From Methanobacteriota archaeon (GTDB lineage Archaea; Methanobacteriota; Methanobacteria; Methanobacteriales; Methanobacteriaceae): 38,038 nt of DNA. The notes under the pieces were generated by a model that was given only the letters and a program-made list of their open reading frames with translations, ran no database searches and was not told the DNA's origin. Below, one piece after another: positions 28,759 through 36,303 of the stretch. The stretch spans positions 1 through 38,038 of the forward strand of contig VGTM01000004.1 in assembly GCA_016874685.1 (NCBI GenBank), in the 5' to 3' direction. The stretch's first letter is position 1. The number at the start of each line of letters is the position of its first letter. A program made the translations under genes and the position numbers.

Positions 28759-30603
28759 TTAAAATGCCCCTCCACCCCCGCCTCCGGATCCATCGCCCAC
28801 ACCGCCGACACCACCCACTCCTCCTGCACCACCAGTTCCACCCATTCCACCATCCCCCACATAAAAAGCCCCGGAAACTGCATAAGCACCTATAGCCACA
28901 TATAAAATTGATTTGAGGAGTGAATATCCCCCAAAAGCGTGGAAAATATAAATATCACTTTTTCGCAGTTCTTCTTCTGGAACTAAGGATTTCAGCGATT
29001 TTATAGCTTTATCTGGAATACCCAGAGCAGTTGCATAGATCAAATATTTATCATAGATTCTAATTGATTCTGGAGGATTTTCTTTAATTGAACCTGGATT
29101 TTTAATGTATTTTTTGAAATTTTGCCATTTAGCCCTGTACTGTTTACCATAATCAGTCCAACGTCCCTTAACCTTCTGGGTCATGATCAGAGACATGAAA
29201 GATGCTATTCCTAAAATAATGGAGGAGTAAAAAGGGTAAACTGCTACGGGTAAGGAATCTTTGAAAGTTATATAAAAAATAAGTCCTGATATTAAAATTC
29301 CTGAAAACCCGTAAATATACAGGCCTGCATTATTCTTCTTTATGAAAATCTTCTTCATCTGCTCATGGTTTAAAAACTTTTTTACGAGGTGATTTCTCCA
29401 ATTATGGAATGTTTTTCTGAGTAAATTAGGATTATCTTCAATTTTTTCCTTAAGTTTAGTAAGAGGTACTATGTTGTTTCTTTCAAATTTCTTTAAAAAT
29501 TCTAAAACATCCAGCTCAAATCTTTTAAGACCTGAACTTTTTTTTCTTCGGTTAATTTTAAGTGATATGAAACATTTAGGCTTTTTTTCCATATCATTTA
29601 GGTGATGTCCAAACAAAGTTAAGTAATCCCTGTCTACTAAATCCAGTATGGTAGCGATAAATCCGTTAATGTCCGGTTCCCCGATTTGCTTTGAAAATCC
29701 AGGCCCGAATAGGGCGTTAATAAGTGCGGGAGGATCATCTTTAGGTATTTCTCCTTCATTTCCAGCATCATATGTAATTTTTGGGCTTCCTAATAACCTG
29801 TAATAAACGAAAAGGGGATAGGCAATGCTTAATAATATCAATATGGTTAGCAGTAAATAAATAGCAGTTTTAAAGTTTAATTCATACTCATAATCCTTCT
29901 GGATCTTCTCTATATCATTTAAACCATTTACTCCAACCACATTTCCATTATCAGTAGCAATAAACTGGTTTTTAGGTATAACCATCCTCAATTCAAACCA
30001 CTGCCCAGATTTGATGGGTTTACTGGTTATCTGCAATGTCTGGTTATGCCAAGCCGAATTTTCAGAAAAATAGTGCGGATTAAGCCAGTACTTCACACCC
30101 TCTTTAGATTTAGGGTGAATATTTGCATTCACCTTACCTACATCAACTTCCCAATCCTCACCCCATAGCTTGTACTGAAGCTCAGCAACATCGTTATAGA
30201 AAGTAATCACATGTAAAAAATCATATTCAATAATCACATCAACATCTCTATCTGAAATAGGAGTCAATTTACCTGGATCGGAGTACAAATATATTTTAAT
30301 AGATTTCTTATCATCATAATCACTGACTTCATAGGTAGAATAAGCACCTTCTGCATATATTTTCAGATTTTCCAACCTTTCATAACTTTTCAGTGGAATA
30401 TCCCTGTAAACTCCGTTATAAGTTCCTGAAAAATGGTAATGAATCTTTTCTTTAACATGCAAAATACCATTCTCCTGTAAAAACAGGTCTATGTTGACAT
30501 AAGGGATGGAATAACTTCTATCTTCAGCATAAGATATGCTTGAAGTTATAAAAAGTGAAAACAAAACTAAAAAAATGATTGAAAGATACATTTTTTTATT
30601 CAT
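28759..30603 (-). CDS. DUF2207 family membrane protein with Gly-rich C-terminus
   Basis: About 614 residues from the ATG at 30603 (GAGG 6 bases upstream; an upstream TTG at 30615 overlaps this site). A signal peptide (MYLSIIFLVLFSLFITSSISYAE) is followed by an extracellular beta-rich domain of the DUF2207 type with GTYNGVYRDIPL and YDFLHVITFYNDVAELQYKL. After a transmembrane helix (TAIYLLLTILILLSIAYPLFVYY) comes a cytoplasmic region with a winged-helix-like part (FERNNIVPLTKLKEKI), further helices and a tail of almost pure Gly with Gly-Gly-Val repeats. Function is unknown. It lies 39 bp after the second SpoIIM-like gene and probably belongs to that operon. Confidence 0.85.
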   Translation of the reverse strand: MNKKMYLSIIFLVLFSLFITSSISYAEDRSYSIPYVNIDLFLQENGILHVKEKIHYHFSGTYNGVYRDIPLKSYERLENLKIYAEGAYSTYEVSDYDDKKSIKIYLYSDPGKLTPISDRDVDVIIEYDFLHVITFYNDVAELQYKLWGEDWEVDVGKVNANIHPKSKEGVKYWLNPHYFSENSAWHNQTLQITSKPIKSGQWFELRMVIPKNQFIATDNGNVVGVNGLNDIEKIQKDYEYELNFKTAIYLLLTILILLSIAYPLFVYYRLLGSPKITYDAGNEGEIPKDDPPALINALFGPGFSKQIGEPDINGFIATILDLVDRDYLTLFGHHLNDMEKKPKCFISLKINRRKKSSGLKRFELDVLEFLKKFERNNIVPLTKLKEKIEDNPNLLRKTFHNWRNHLVKKFLNHEQMKKIFIKKNNAGLYIYGFSGILISGLIFYITFKDSLPVAVYPFYSSIILGIASFMSLIMTQKVKGRWTDYGKQYRAKWQNFKKYIKNPGSIKENPPESIRIYDKYLIYATALGIPDKAIKSLKSLVPEEELRKSDIYIFHAFGGYSLLKSILYVAIGAYAVSGAFYVGDGGMGGTGGAGGVGGVGGVGDGSGGGGGGAF

Positions 30604-30642
30604 ACTATTCCTCAACTAGTTATATACAATTGGAAAATGCCC

Positions 30643-31278
30643 TTATAATATATGATTTATCCAATAATTCGTCCAGAATGGATCCCAAAAAGTTTCTAAA
30701 ATCGCTGCTATCAATAAAAGAAGGATTATTCTGGAGAATGCATTTACAAATTCATGAACAAGTACTTCTTCTATTTCTGGAGGGAGATCCCATCGCAGAA
30801 AGAAATTTCGCCGGTCTTTTTTAATAACATAAAATGATTTTTTAGCTATACGGTTACCGCTATCTGCAGCTAACATTAAGGCTAAAAATTCAGGATAAAA
30901 GTTTAAAGTGCCCAACAATAACACCAACGATTTAATCAATCCATATTTATAGAGTCCAGCATATGTAATCATCCCTAAAGGAAATATATTCATAAAAAGA
31001 TAAACTAAAGGTATAATCACCAAAATGCCCCCGAAAAAGAAAATTGCAGAGACTAGTAAATTATTTAAGAAAAAGTTATATAATAACATAAAGTCATCAG
31101 GAAGTGAAGATGGCTCAATTTCTGAAAAAAATGTCTTCACAAAATCCAATTCAAAAACTTGTTGCGGAATGATAAAGGAAATAAGGAACCCACTTATAAA
31201 ACCAGAGACCGCAACTAAAATAGTCGTCTTTGATGGGATAAAACGTTTAAAAAACTTTCTCAACCAAAACACCACCAT
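30643..31278 (-). CDS. SpoIIM (DUF95) family membrane protein
   Basis: 211 residues with five or six hydrophobic segments. The order resembles SpoIIM/DUF95: an N-terminal helix (ILVAVSGFISGFLISFII), a loop, FFFGGILVIIPLVYLFMNIFPLGMITYAG, then FYPEFLALMLAADSGNRIA in place of the usual F-P-H-G-x-x-E-L motif, and the family-like end SRIILLLLIAAILETFWDPF. In bacteria DUF95 proteins occur in sporulation and in circular bacteriocin operons; in archaea the role is unknown. It overlaps the upstream SpoIIM-like gene by 19 bp and has GAAGGT just before its ATG, so the two are probably translated together and may form a heteromer. Confidence 0.75.
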   Translation of the reverse strand: MVVFWLRKFFKRFIPSKTTILVAVSGFISGFLISFIIPQQVFELDFVKTFFSEIEPSSLPDDFMLLYNFFLNNLLVSAIFFFGGILVIIPLVYLFMNIFPLGMITYAGLYKYGLIKSLVLLLGTLNFYPEFLALMLAADSGNRIAKKSFYVIKKDRRNFFLRWDLPPEIEEVLVHEFVNAFSRIILLLLIAAILETFWDPFWTNYWINHIL

Positions 31279-31829
31279 AAACCTTCAAACGTTATTATTA
31301 AAACAAATAAAAAGAAGAAACGGTAAATAAATAAACCAAATTCGTCTTTTAATCCCTGTTTATCTCTTTTTACTGTTTTTAAAGTTATATAAAATCCGGT
31401 ATCAATTGATAAAGCGTAAATGTAGAGATAATACACATTTAAAATTATTCCCCAGGGATTTAAACTAAAAATATTACTTCCAGTAGAAATTACGTTCAAT
31501 GAATCCACTACAGAAATTATGTTCAATGAATAACTAAACAGAATAACTAAAAAGCCAAAAGGAACTATCATTCCCCAAACACAATTTTTTAAATCTGAAA
31601 AAACAAATGAAAAATATTTTGATATGGGTATCCCGAACAATGAATGTAAAGTAGATAAATTAGGAGGGTTTAACCCCAAGAAATGTTCTACATAGCGATG
31701 TGCAAGAAAATTAGATGTTATACTCCCATTTAATTGTGTTATAATCCATGTTATGATTATAACAAAAAAAGTAAAAAGAAGGAGCGCTACCCCTACTTTT
31801 TTCCTAGGTAGAAATATTTTGTATTTCAT
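31260..31829 (-). CDS. divergent SpoIIM-like membrane protein
   Basis: 189 residues, about five transmembrane helices, with a layout parallel to the following gene: an N-terminal helix (VALLLFTFFVIIITWIITQL), an extracytoplasmic loop, IVPFGFLVILFSYSLNIISV, a segment NPWGIILNVYYLYIYALSIDTGFYIT matching the position of the DUF95 core motif, and a terminal helix RFFFLFVLIITFEGLWW. The family call is tentative because the hallmark residues are changed. SD AGGGA is properly spaced before the ATG. It lies 85 bp after the complete peptidase/leader/tail gene. Confidence 0.6.
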   Translation of the reverse strand: MKYKIFLPRKKVGVALLLFTFFVIIITWIITQLNGSITSNFLAHRYVEHFLGLNPPNLSTLHSLFGIPISKYFSFVFSDLKNCVWGMIVPFGFLVILFSYSLNIISVVDSLNVISTGSNIFSLNPWGIILNVYYLYIYALSIDTGFYITLKTVKRDKQGLKDEFGLFIYRFFFLFVLIITFEGLWWCFG

Positions 31830-31914
31830 AGAATTCCCTATTTTTCTGATTTATCCGCACCCATTTCTAATTCACTTCATAACTTCCAAAGATTAGATTT
31901 TCTTCTACGTGACT

Positions 31915-33003
31915 TTATCGTCCTCTTTTCTTAAGCACTGCTTTTCTCGGTTTCTGATTATGAGTTTTGTTCCACTCTGCCTCTGCAGCTTTATTCCGCT
32001 CTCCTTTAATATAAGCATAGGCAACAATAGCGACAACATATATGACTATTATTGCAACAACTATCCATATCACTCTACCCTTAATACTTTGCATATCTTC
32101 GATTGTCAAAGTTTTACTGTTATCTGCTTGCACACTGGTTGAATTTGTGTCTGCTCCATTGCTTGTTTGTTCTGTAGTTCCATTAACTTGTGTTAAATTA
32201 CCCACTTCCCGTGCTGGCGCGTTTGGATCAGTTATAACCAGTGCATTCCCACTGTAAACTTCAGAGAACTTCTCTTTGCTTATTTCGATGTTTCCGAGGG
32301 ATGGGTCTGCAAGCAGAACGCTGTTTTCGGTTACTTCCCGCACAACACTGTAGTGTGGTCCACCATCCACTGTTATGAACACTATGTTGTTGGGTTTAAG
32401 ATCATCTACTGATAACTTCATACCAACTGCATTTAAACCTTTCGTTTTTGCTGCCTCTGCTAGTCCATACATTGTTGTACCGTTCTCATCTGTTCCGGCA
32501 AGATTGGCAAGTTCCTGTTCTGTTGCATTGATTCCCATGTTATTTAGAACTGTTGCAAGGGCTGCAGGTCCGCATGTGTAGTTAGTGGTCTGCATTACAA
32601 TTCCAGTAGTGTTTAAGTCTGGAATGATGTCACTTGTGGTTTGATTGTCAGTGGTTTCTATGTTTTCCATAATTTGGCCGGTTTCGGTTATCGGGGAAGT
32701 TTCTATCGATGTTGTTGCAGATGATTCTGTCGTTATTGTGGATGAGTCAGTTGTTGTAGTTGATGTCCCCGTATTAGTTGGATTAGTTGCTTCTGTTGTT
32801 GTATTCAATGTTTCATTATTTGTTGTGGTGTTTTGCTCAGTTTGTGATTGTTCTGTTAATTCAGATGCAGCCTCAGCTTCAACGCCTTTTCCCTTAACTG
32901 CCATCGGATCAGCTGTTTGGAGTCCGGCAGAGGTTGCCACGGCACATGCCGGTGTTATTCCAATGATCAAAGCCACCAGCATGATCGTTATTATTACCTT
33001 CAT
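31915..33003 (-). CDS. secreted C39-like peptidase with GG-type leader and hydrophobic tail (copy 4, complete)
   Basis: 362 residues, the only complete member. Order: signal peptide (1 to about 25, MKVIITIMLVALIIGITPACA), a KGKG-containing segment (DPMAVKGKGVE, 32-42), a Thr/Ser/Asn-rich stalk (50-130) with many N-glycosylation sequons, a C39-type papain-like domain with Q138, C144, H217 and D233, a linker, the leader-like motif LTIEDMQSIKGR (299-310), a hydrophobic helix (VIWIVVAIIVIYVVAIVAYAYI, 311-332) and a 30-residue basic tail. C39 peptidases normally cut after Gly-Gly leaders as part of ABC exporters; here the domain is fused to a secretory signal and to its own leader-like sequence. 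The SD AGGAGGTGAT is perfect. It heads the run of minus-strand accessory genes. Confidence 0.85.
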   Translation of the reverse strand: MKVIITIMLVALIIGITPACAVATSAGLQTADPMAVKGKGVEAEAASELTEQSQTEQNTTTNNETLNTTTEATNPTNTGTSTTTTDSSTITTESSATTSIETSPITETGQIMENIETTDNQTTSDIIPDLNTTGIVMQTTNYTCGPAALATVLNNMGINATEQELANLAGTDENGTTMYGLAEAAKTKGLNAVGMKLSVDDLKPNNIVFITVDGGPHYSVVREVTENSVLLADPSLGNIEISKEKFSEVYSGNALVITDPNAPAREVGNLTQVNGTTEQTSNGADTNSTSVQADNSKTLTIEDMQSIKGRVIWIVVAIIVIYVVAIVAYAYIKGERNKAAEAEWNKTHNQKPRKAVLKKRGR

Positions 33004-33409
33004 ATTATCACCTCCTATATTATTATGTAATTTTAGTTAATATATTTCTGGTATATAATATTAACTGGGACAATATTGGCTGCATCGAACAAAATTGTTT
33101 GCAGAAGATAATATTAAGAGCAAAACTCTAAAAAAAAATTGGTTTACAAAAAATCAATTAAAAATGTTTTGAGCGCCTTAGCATAATTTTCATGAACTTT
33201 CAAAAGGAGCAGTATTAATTGAGTCATATAACAAGAAAATGTGAAACTATTTGGAAATATTTCAGATTGATTTTCATGGCACTGAACATAATCTTAGGCG
33301 TTACATAACAATAAATAATCAAAACTTCAATAGAAGATAAAGTAAAAATAAATTTAAAAAATCTACTAAATCTAATTAAACATAAAATCATCTTTATGGA
33401 GATTATCCA
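33004..33409. other. intergenic between accessory cluster and marker 11 gene
   Basis: 406 bp between divergent genes. The left end has the promoter and ribosome binding site of peptidase copy 4. An 11-base stretch CAATATTGGCT (33071-33081) also occurs at 28739-28749 upstream of copy 3. The right end has GGAG before the marker 11 ATG. No gene or RNA is evident. Confidence 0.45.
33007..33060 (-). promoter_or_regulatory. promoter and perfect SD of peptidase copy 4
   Basis: On the minus strand a TATTATATAC box (33051-33060) lies about 25-30 bases before the expected transcript start, followed by AGGAGGTGAT (33007-33016), the full anti-16S complement, 3 bases before the ATG. This suggests strong translation of this gene. 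Confidence 0.45.
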
Positions 33410-34342
33410 ATGGAAATATTAACACCTGATGATTTAAAAAAGAAATTCAAAGATCCATGGATAACCCCTTACAAAAAGGTTTTAACTATGGTCGATGGGG
33501 ACCTAGTTGAAATCGTTGAATACCATCCCTGTATTAGTGGAGCTGAATGGATGGTCTATCAATACAAAAGATCAAGTGATCTGGTTCTGGATTCAAAAAG
33601 GGATGGAAATAGACACAGATACATTGTGAAGGTTGGTAGAACGGATTTAAATTTAAAACCAAGCTTTGCTGCCGCAGGAATCGAGGAAGTTTCTGTTGAA
33701 GGAAATGAAGTAAAAATTGTTCATGCGGGACTGGCAGGAGCAGGTGTCGGAGCCGCCATGTGTAGGGGAATGGCAGAGGGAGTAAAAAGAGTGGAGCTTT
33801 ATGATGTAGGCGGCGGTTCTAAATTGGGGAAGGCTGCTGTGGTAACAGAGAAGTTACAGAAAGTGGTTATTGGAATAGATGATACTGACACAAAAGAAGA
33901 AGGAGCTACATGGACTCTTGCGAACAATATAGGGTTCGAATTAAGTAATATGGGGTTTGAATTTATAGACCACGTTATAGTACAACTATACCCTCACAAT
34001 CCAAATAAAACACAGAATTGTGTGGCTGTAGCATTGGTATTCGCTGTAAAACCCGATGAAAGACAAAAACTTGTAGAAAAAACCTTTAAAATGCTTGAAA
34101 AATCTACTCTTTCTAATAAAACTGCCATAGCAATAATGGAAGGTATCATTGTCCCGAAAAAACTCAGATCATATGCAGAGGATGCTAAGAAATCTATGAT
34201 AACTGTAGAAGAAGCAGAAAAGGTTGCAGAGGAAGTAGGCATAGAGCTTATTGAAGTTACAGGATCCAGGGGAAAGATAGGAGCTCTTGCAGCTTTAGGG
34301 CTTTATGATGATATAAAAGAAGCAGTGAAAGTTTATTACTGA
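33410..34342 (+). CDS. methanogenesis marker protein 11
   Basis: 310 residues. It matches my recollection of methanogenesis marker 11, a protein present across methanogens with no assigned reaction. The N-terminal half has PDDLKKKFKDPWITPYKKV and the conserved glycine block HAGLAGAGVGAAMCRGMAEGV; the second half has VIGIDDTDTKEEGATW (about 162-177), an IDDTD motif shared with the TiaS tRNA-Ile agmatidine synthetase family, and a C-terminal GSRGKIGALAALGL. The motif suggests nucleotide binding. SD GGAG is 9 bases before the ATG. It is convergent with the glycosyltransferase gene and divergent from the peptidase cluster, marking the return to core methanogen genes. Confidence 0.88.
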   Translation: MEILTPDDLKKKFKDPWITPYKKVLTMVDGDLVEIVEYHPCISGAEWMVYQYKRSSDLVLDSKRDGNRHRYIVKVGRTDLNLKPSFAAAGIEEVSVEGNEVKIVHAGLAGAGVGAAMCRGMAEGVKRVELYDVGGGSKLGKAAVVTEKLQKVVIGIDDTDTKEEGATWTLANNIGFELSNMGFEFIDHVIVQLYPHNPNKTQNCVAVALVFAVKPDERQKLVEKTFKMLEKSTLSNKTAIAIMEGIIVPKKLRSYAEDAKKSMITVEEAEKVAEEVGIELIEVTGSRGKIGALAALGLYDDIKEAVKVYY

Positions 34343-34398
34343 TGTTAATCTTTCTGATATAAATCCGTAATATAAAGTAATTATAAAGTAATTGGAAG

Positions 34399-36135
34399 TT
34401 ATTTTGAGGAATTACTTGGAAAAATAAAATTTAAAAATTTACCTTCACCAGAAGGTGCAAATTCCACATCAGTTTTTGATTCATTTCCAATTTCTATTTT
34501 TATAACATATTTTCCCCAATATACAAAATAACTGGCATTTACATTTTTTTCATTGATTTCAATGGTTTTGTACTTTATACCATTTACATAAATGCTGTAT
34601 TGACCATTTTTTAGGATTCCGGTGGTTGAAGTAACTTTTTTACCATCAACATAAATGTTTATTATTCTACCGTTTTCATTAACTGTTTTTATAAATATTC
34701 CTTCTTTTAAGGTCAGATTGTTTTTGATATCTCCTTCTAAAGACAGAATTTTTTCAGCGTACAGATCTTTAAACACATTCCGGATGTTACTATCTGCTAT
34801 GACATCAGCTATGTTTAAACCTAAATTAATCCTCGCATCTGCAGGTATTCTCAATATATTTTCCTCTCCAGGTCTTGTTTCATTTAGATCATATTTTGTA
34901 GAGTTAATATATATAGAATCACCATAATTAAGCAATAAAGAATCCATAGCAGCTTTTGGAACCCTTAAGCTGTTATTTTCATTTTCTAACGCACTGTCTA
35001 CAGTGTAAGGACCCCTTACATCAAAGCTTCTGTTTTCTTTGGGCTCTGTCCAGTATATTAAGTTCCTTGAAGAGAGTTCAATGGATATTTTTCCCTCATC
35101 AACATGAACAGAACCTAAAAGTGTTGCAAGCATTGCCATCAATATCAAAGAAGAAACAATGATAGGAAAGTGCATATATAAAAATGATCTTATATTTCGA
35201 GACCTTCCATCGGACCTTAAAAATACATTTAACGACCTTTTAATGAGTAAAATTATATAATAAACTGCCATAATAATTCCTATGACAGAAATTATCATGC
35301 TAATTGTTGGTGGGATGAACTTAATGAAAAATAAACTAAAAAAACCAAAAGACGCAAGAGATAGCCCTAGAATACACATTCTTATATAGTTACCCAAGGC
35401 ATCCATCATTGTAACTCTACCATACTCCATAGCCCTATCTACAATTGTTCTTGCAACTTCATAAGCAACTATATTCAGTTCTTTTAAGGAAGATAATTTA
35501 TGATCAATTTTCCCAATATCAACTTCATTTACCTTCATTCCCTTAACATCAGCGTCTAGAACAATTCCTACATCAACTCCATAGTCATCTTCAAATTTTA
35601 TACTATCCAAAAAAGCTCTTTTTGCAGCGAATTGCCCACTTAGAGGTTGTTCAAATTTTAATTCTGGGAAAAAGAAGTTTAGGAGAGGTTTTGCAGTTAA
35701 TTCAGTTACTCGACCAGCTTTTCTTTTAAACTTGGTTTTAGTCACATCTGCCTTTCCTTCCAATATTGGTTTTATAATTTGGTCAGCTTGTTTTGAGGTT
35801 AAATTGTTTATATCTGCATCTATGAATGCAACAATATCTCCAGTCGATTTTTTAAACCCGGTTCTTAAAGCAGCACCTTTCCCTTTATTTTCGGAATGTT
35901 TTATTACGGTTGCTCCTGCATCTTTCGCAATATTTGCGGAGTCATCTTCAGATCCATCATCCACAACTATTACCTCATCAACATAATTTAAAGTTTTTAC
36001 AACTTTTACAACATCTCCTACAGTTTCAGATTCATTGTAGGCTGGGATGATCACAGAAACTTTTCTATTATTGCTTAAATTTCTGTTTTTAATGGATACC
36101 AAAAGTAGGATAAAGATTAAAATAATCCATGACAC
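34399..36135 (-). CDS. membrane-bound family 2 glycosyltransferase with C-terminal extracytoplasmic domain
   Basis: About 578 residues. An N-terminal helix is followed by a GT-A fold domain (VSVIIPAYNESETVGDVV, VVDDGSEDDS, ENKGKGAALRTGFKKSTGD, FIDADI as the DxD-like metal site), resembling dolichyl-phosphate and related sugar transferases. Several transmembrane helices follow (about 250-345), then a 230-residue extracytoplasmic beta-rich domain with many NxS/T sequons. It probably transfers a sugar to a lipid carrier or surface glycan. The frame begins at GTG 36144, but that codon is part of the SD GAGGTG (36142-36147); the GTG at 36135 is 6 bases further on, so I take it as the start. Divergent from purE. 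Confidence 0.82.
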   Translation of the reverse strand: MSWIILIFILLLVSIKNRNLSNNRKVSVIIPAYNESETVGDVVKVVKTLNYVDEVIVVDDGSEDDSANIAKDAGATVIKHSENKGKGAALRTGFKKSTGDIVAFIDADINNLTSKQADQIIKPILEGKADVTKTKFKRKAGRVTELTAKPLLNFFFPELKFEQPLSGQFAAKRAFLDSIKFEDDYGVDVGIVLDADVKGMKVNEVDIGKIDHKLSSLKELNIVAYEVARTIVDRAMEYGRVTMMDALGNYIRMCILGLSLASFGFFSLFFIKFIPPTISMIISVIGIIMAVYYIILLIKRSLNVFLRSDGRSRNIRSFLYMHFPIIVSSLILMAMLATLLGSVHVDEGKISIELSSRNLIYWTEPKENRSFDVRGPYTVDSALENENNSLRVPKAAMDSLLLNYGDSIYINSTKYDLNETRPGEENILRIPADARINLGLNIADVIADSNIRNVFKDLYAEKILSLEGDIKNNLTLKEGIFIKTVNENGRIINIYVDGKKVTSTTGILKNGQYSIYVNGIKYKTIEINEKNVNASYFVYWGKYVIKIEIGNESKTDVEFAPSGEGKFLNFIFPSNSSK

Positions 36136-36303
36136 TAGGTACACCTCAAAATTTCTTTCCTATCTACTTACACACTACACTTACAAATATATTACTACCT
36201 ATTATATTGAATTTAATTGATCTGGTGGGTATCTTTAAAAAACTTTATTAACATTCCATCTTAATATAGATTAAATAAAGGCAAAAAAGACGGAAGCTAA
36301 AAA

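Noticed and set aside
28686-28895. Plus-strand frame rich in His, Pro and Arg
   Set aside because: It is the antisense shadow of the Gly-rich tail of the DUF2207 gene.
25382-33003. Mobile element or prophage explanation for the accessory region
   Set aside because: No transposase, integrase, terminal inverted repeats, tRNA attachment site or phage gene is visible.
32645-33040. Plus-strand Val/Asp/Ser-rich frame of 131 codons
   Set aside because: Antisense of the Thr-rich stalk and signal peptide of peptidase copy 4; the minus strand has a perfect SD and a complete domain order.
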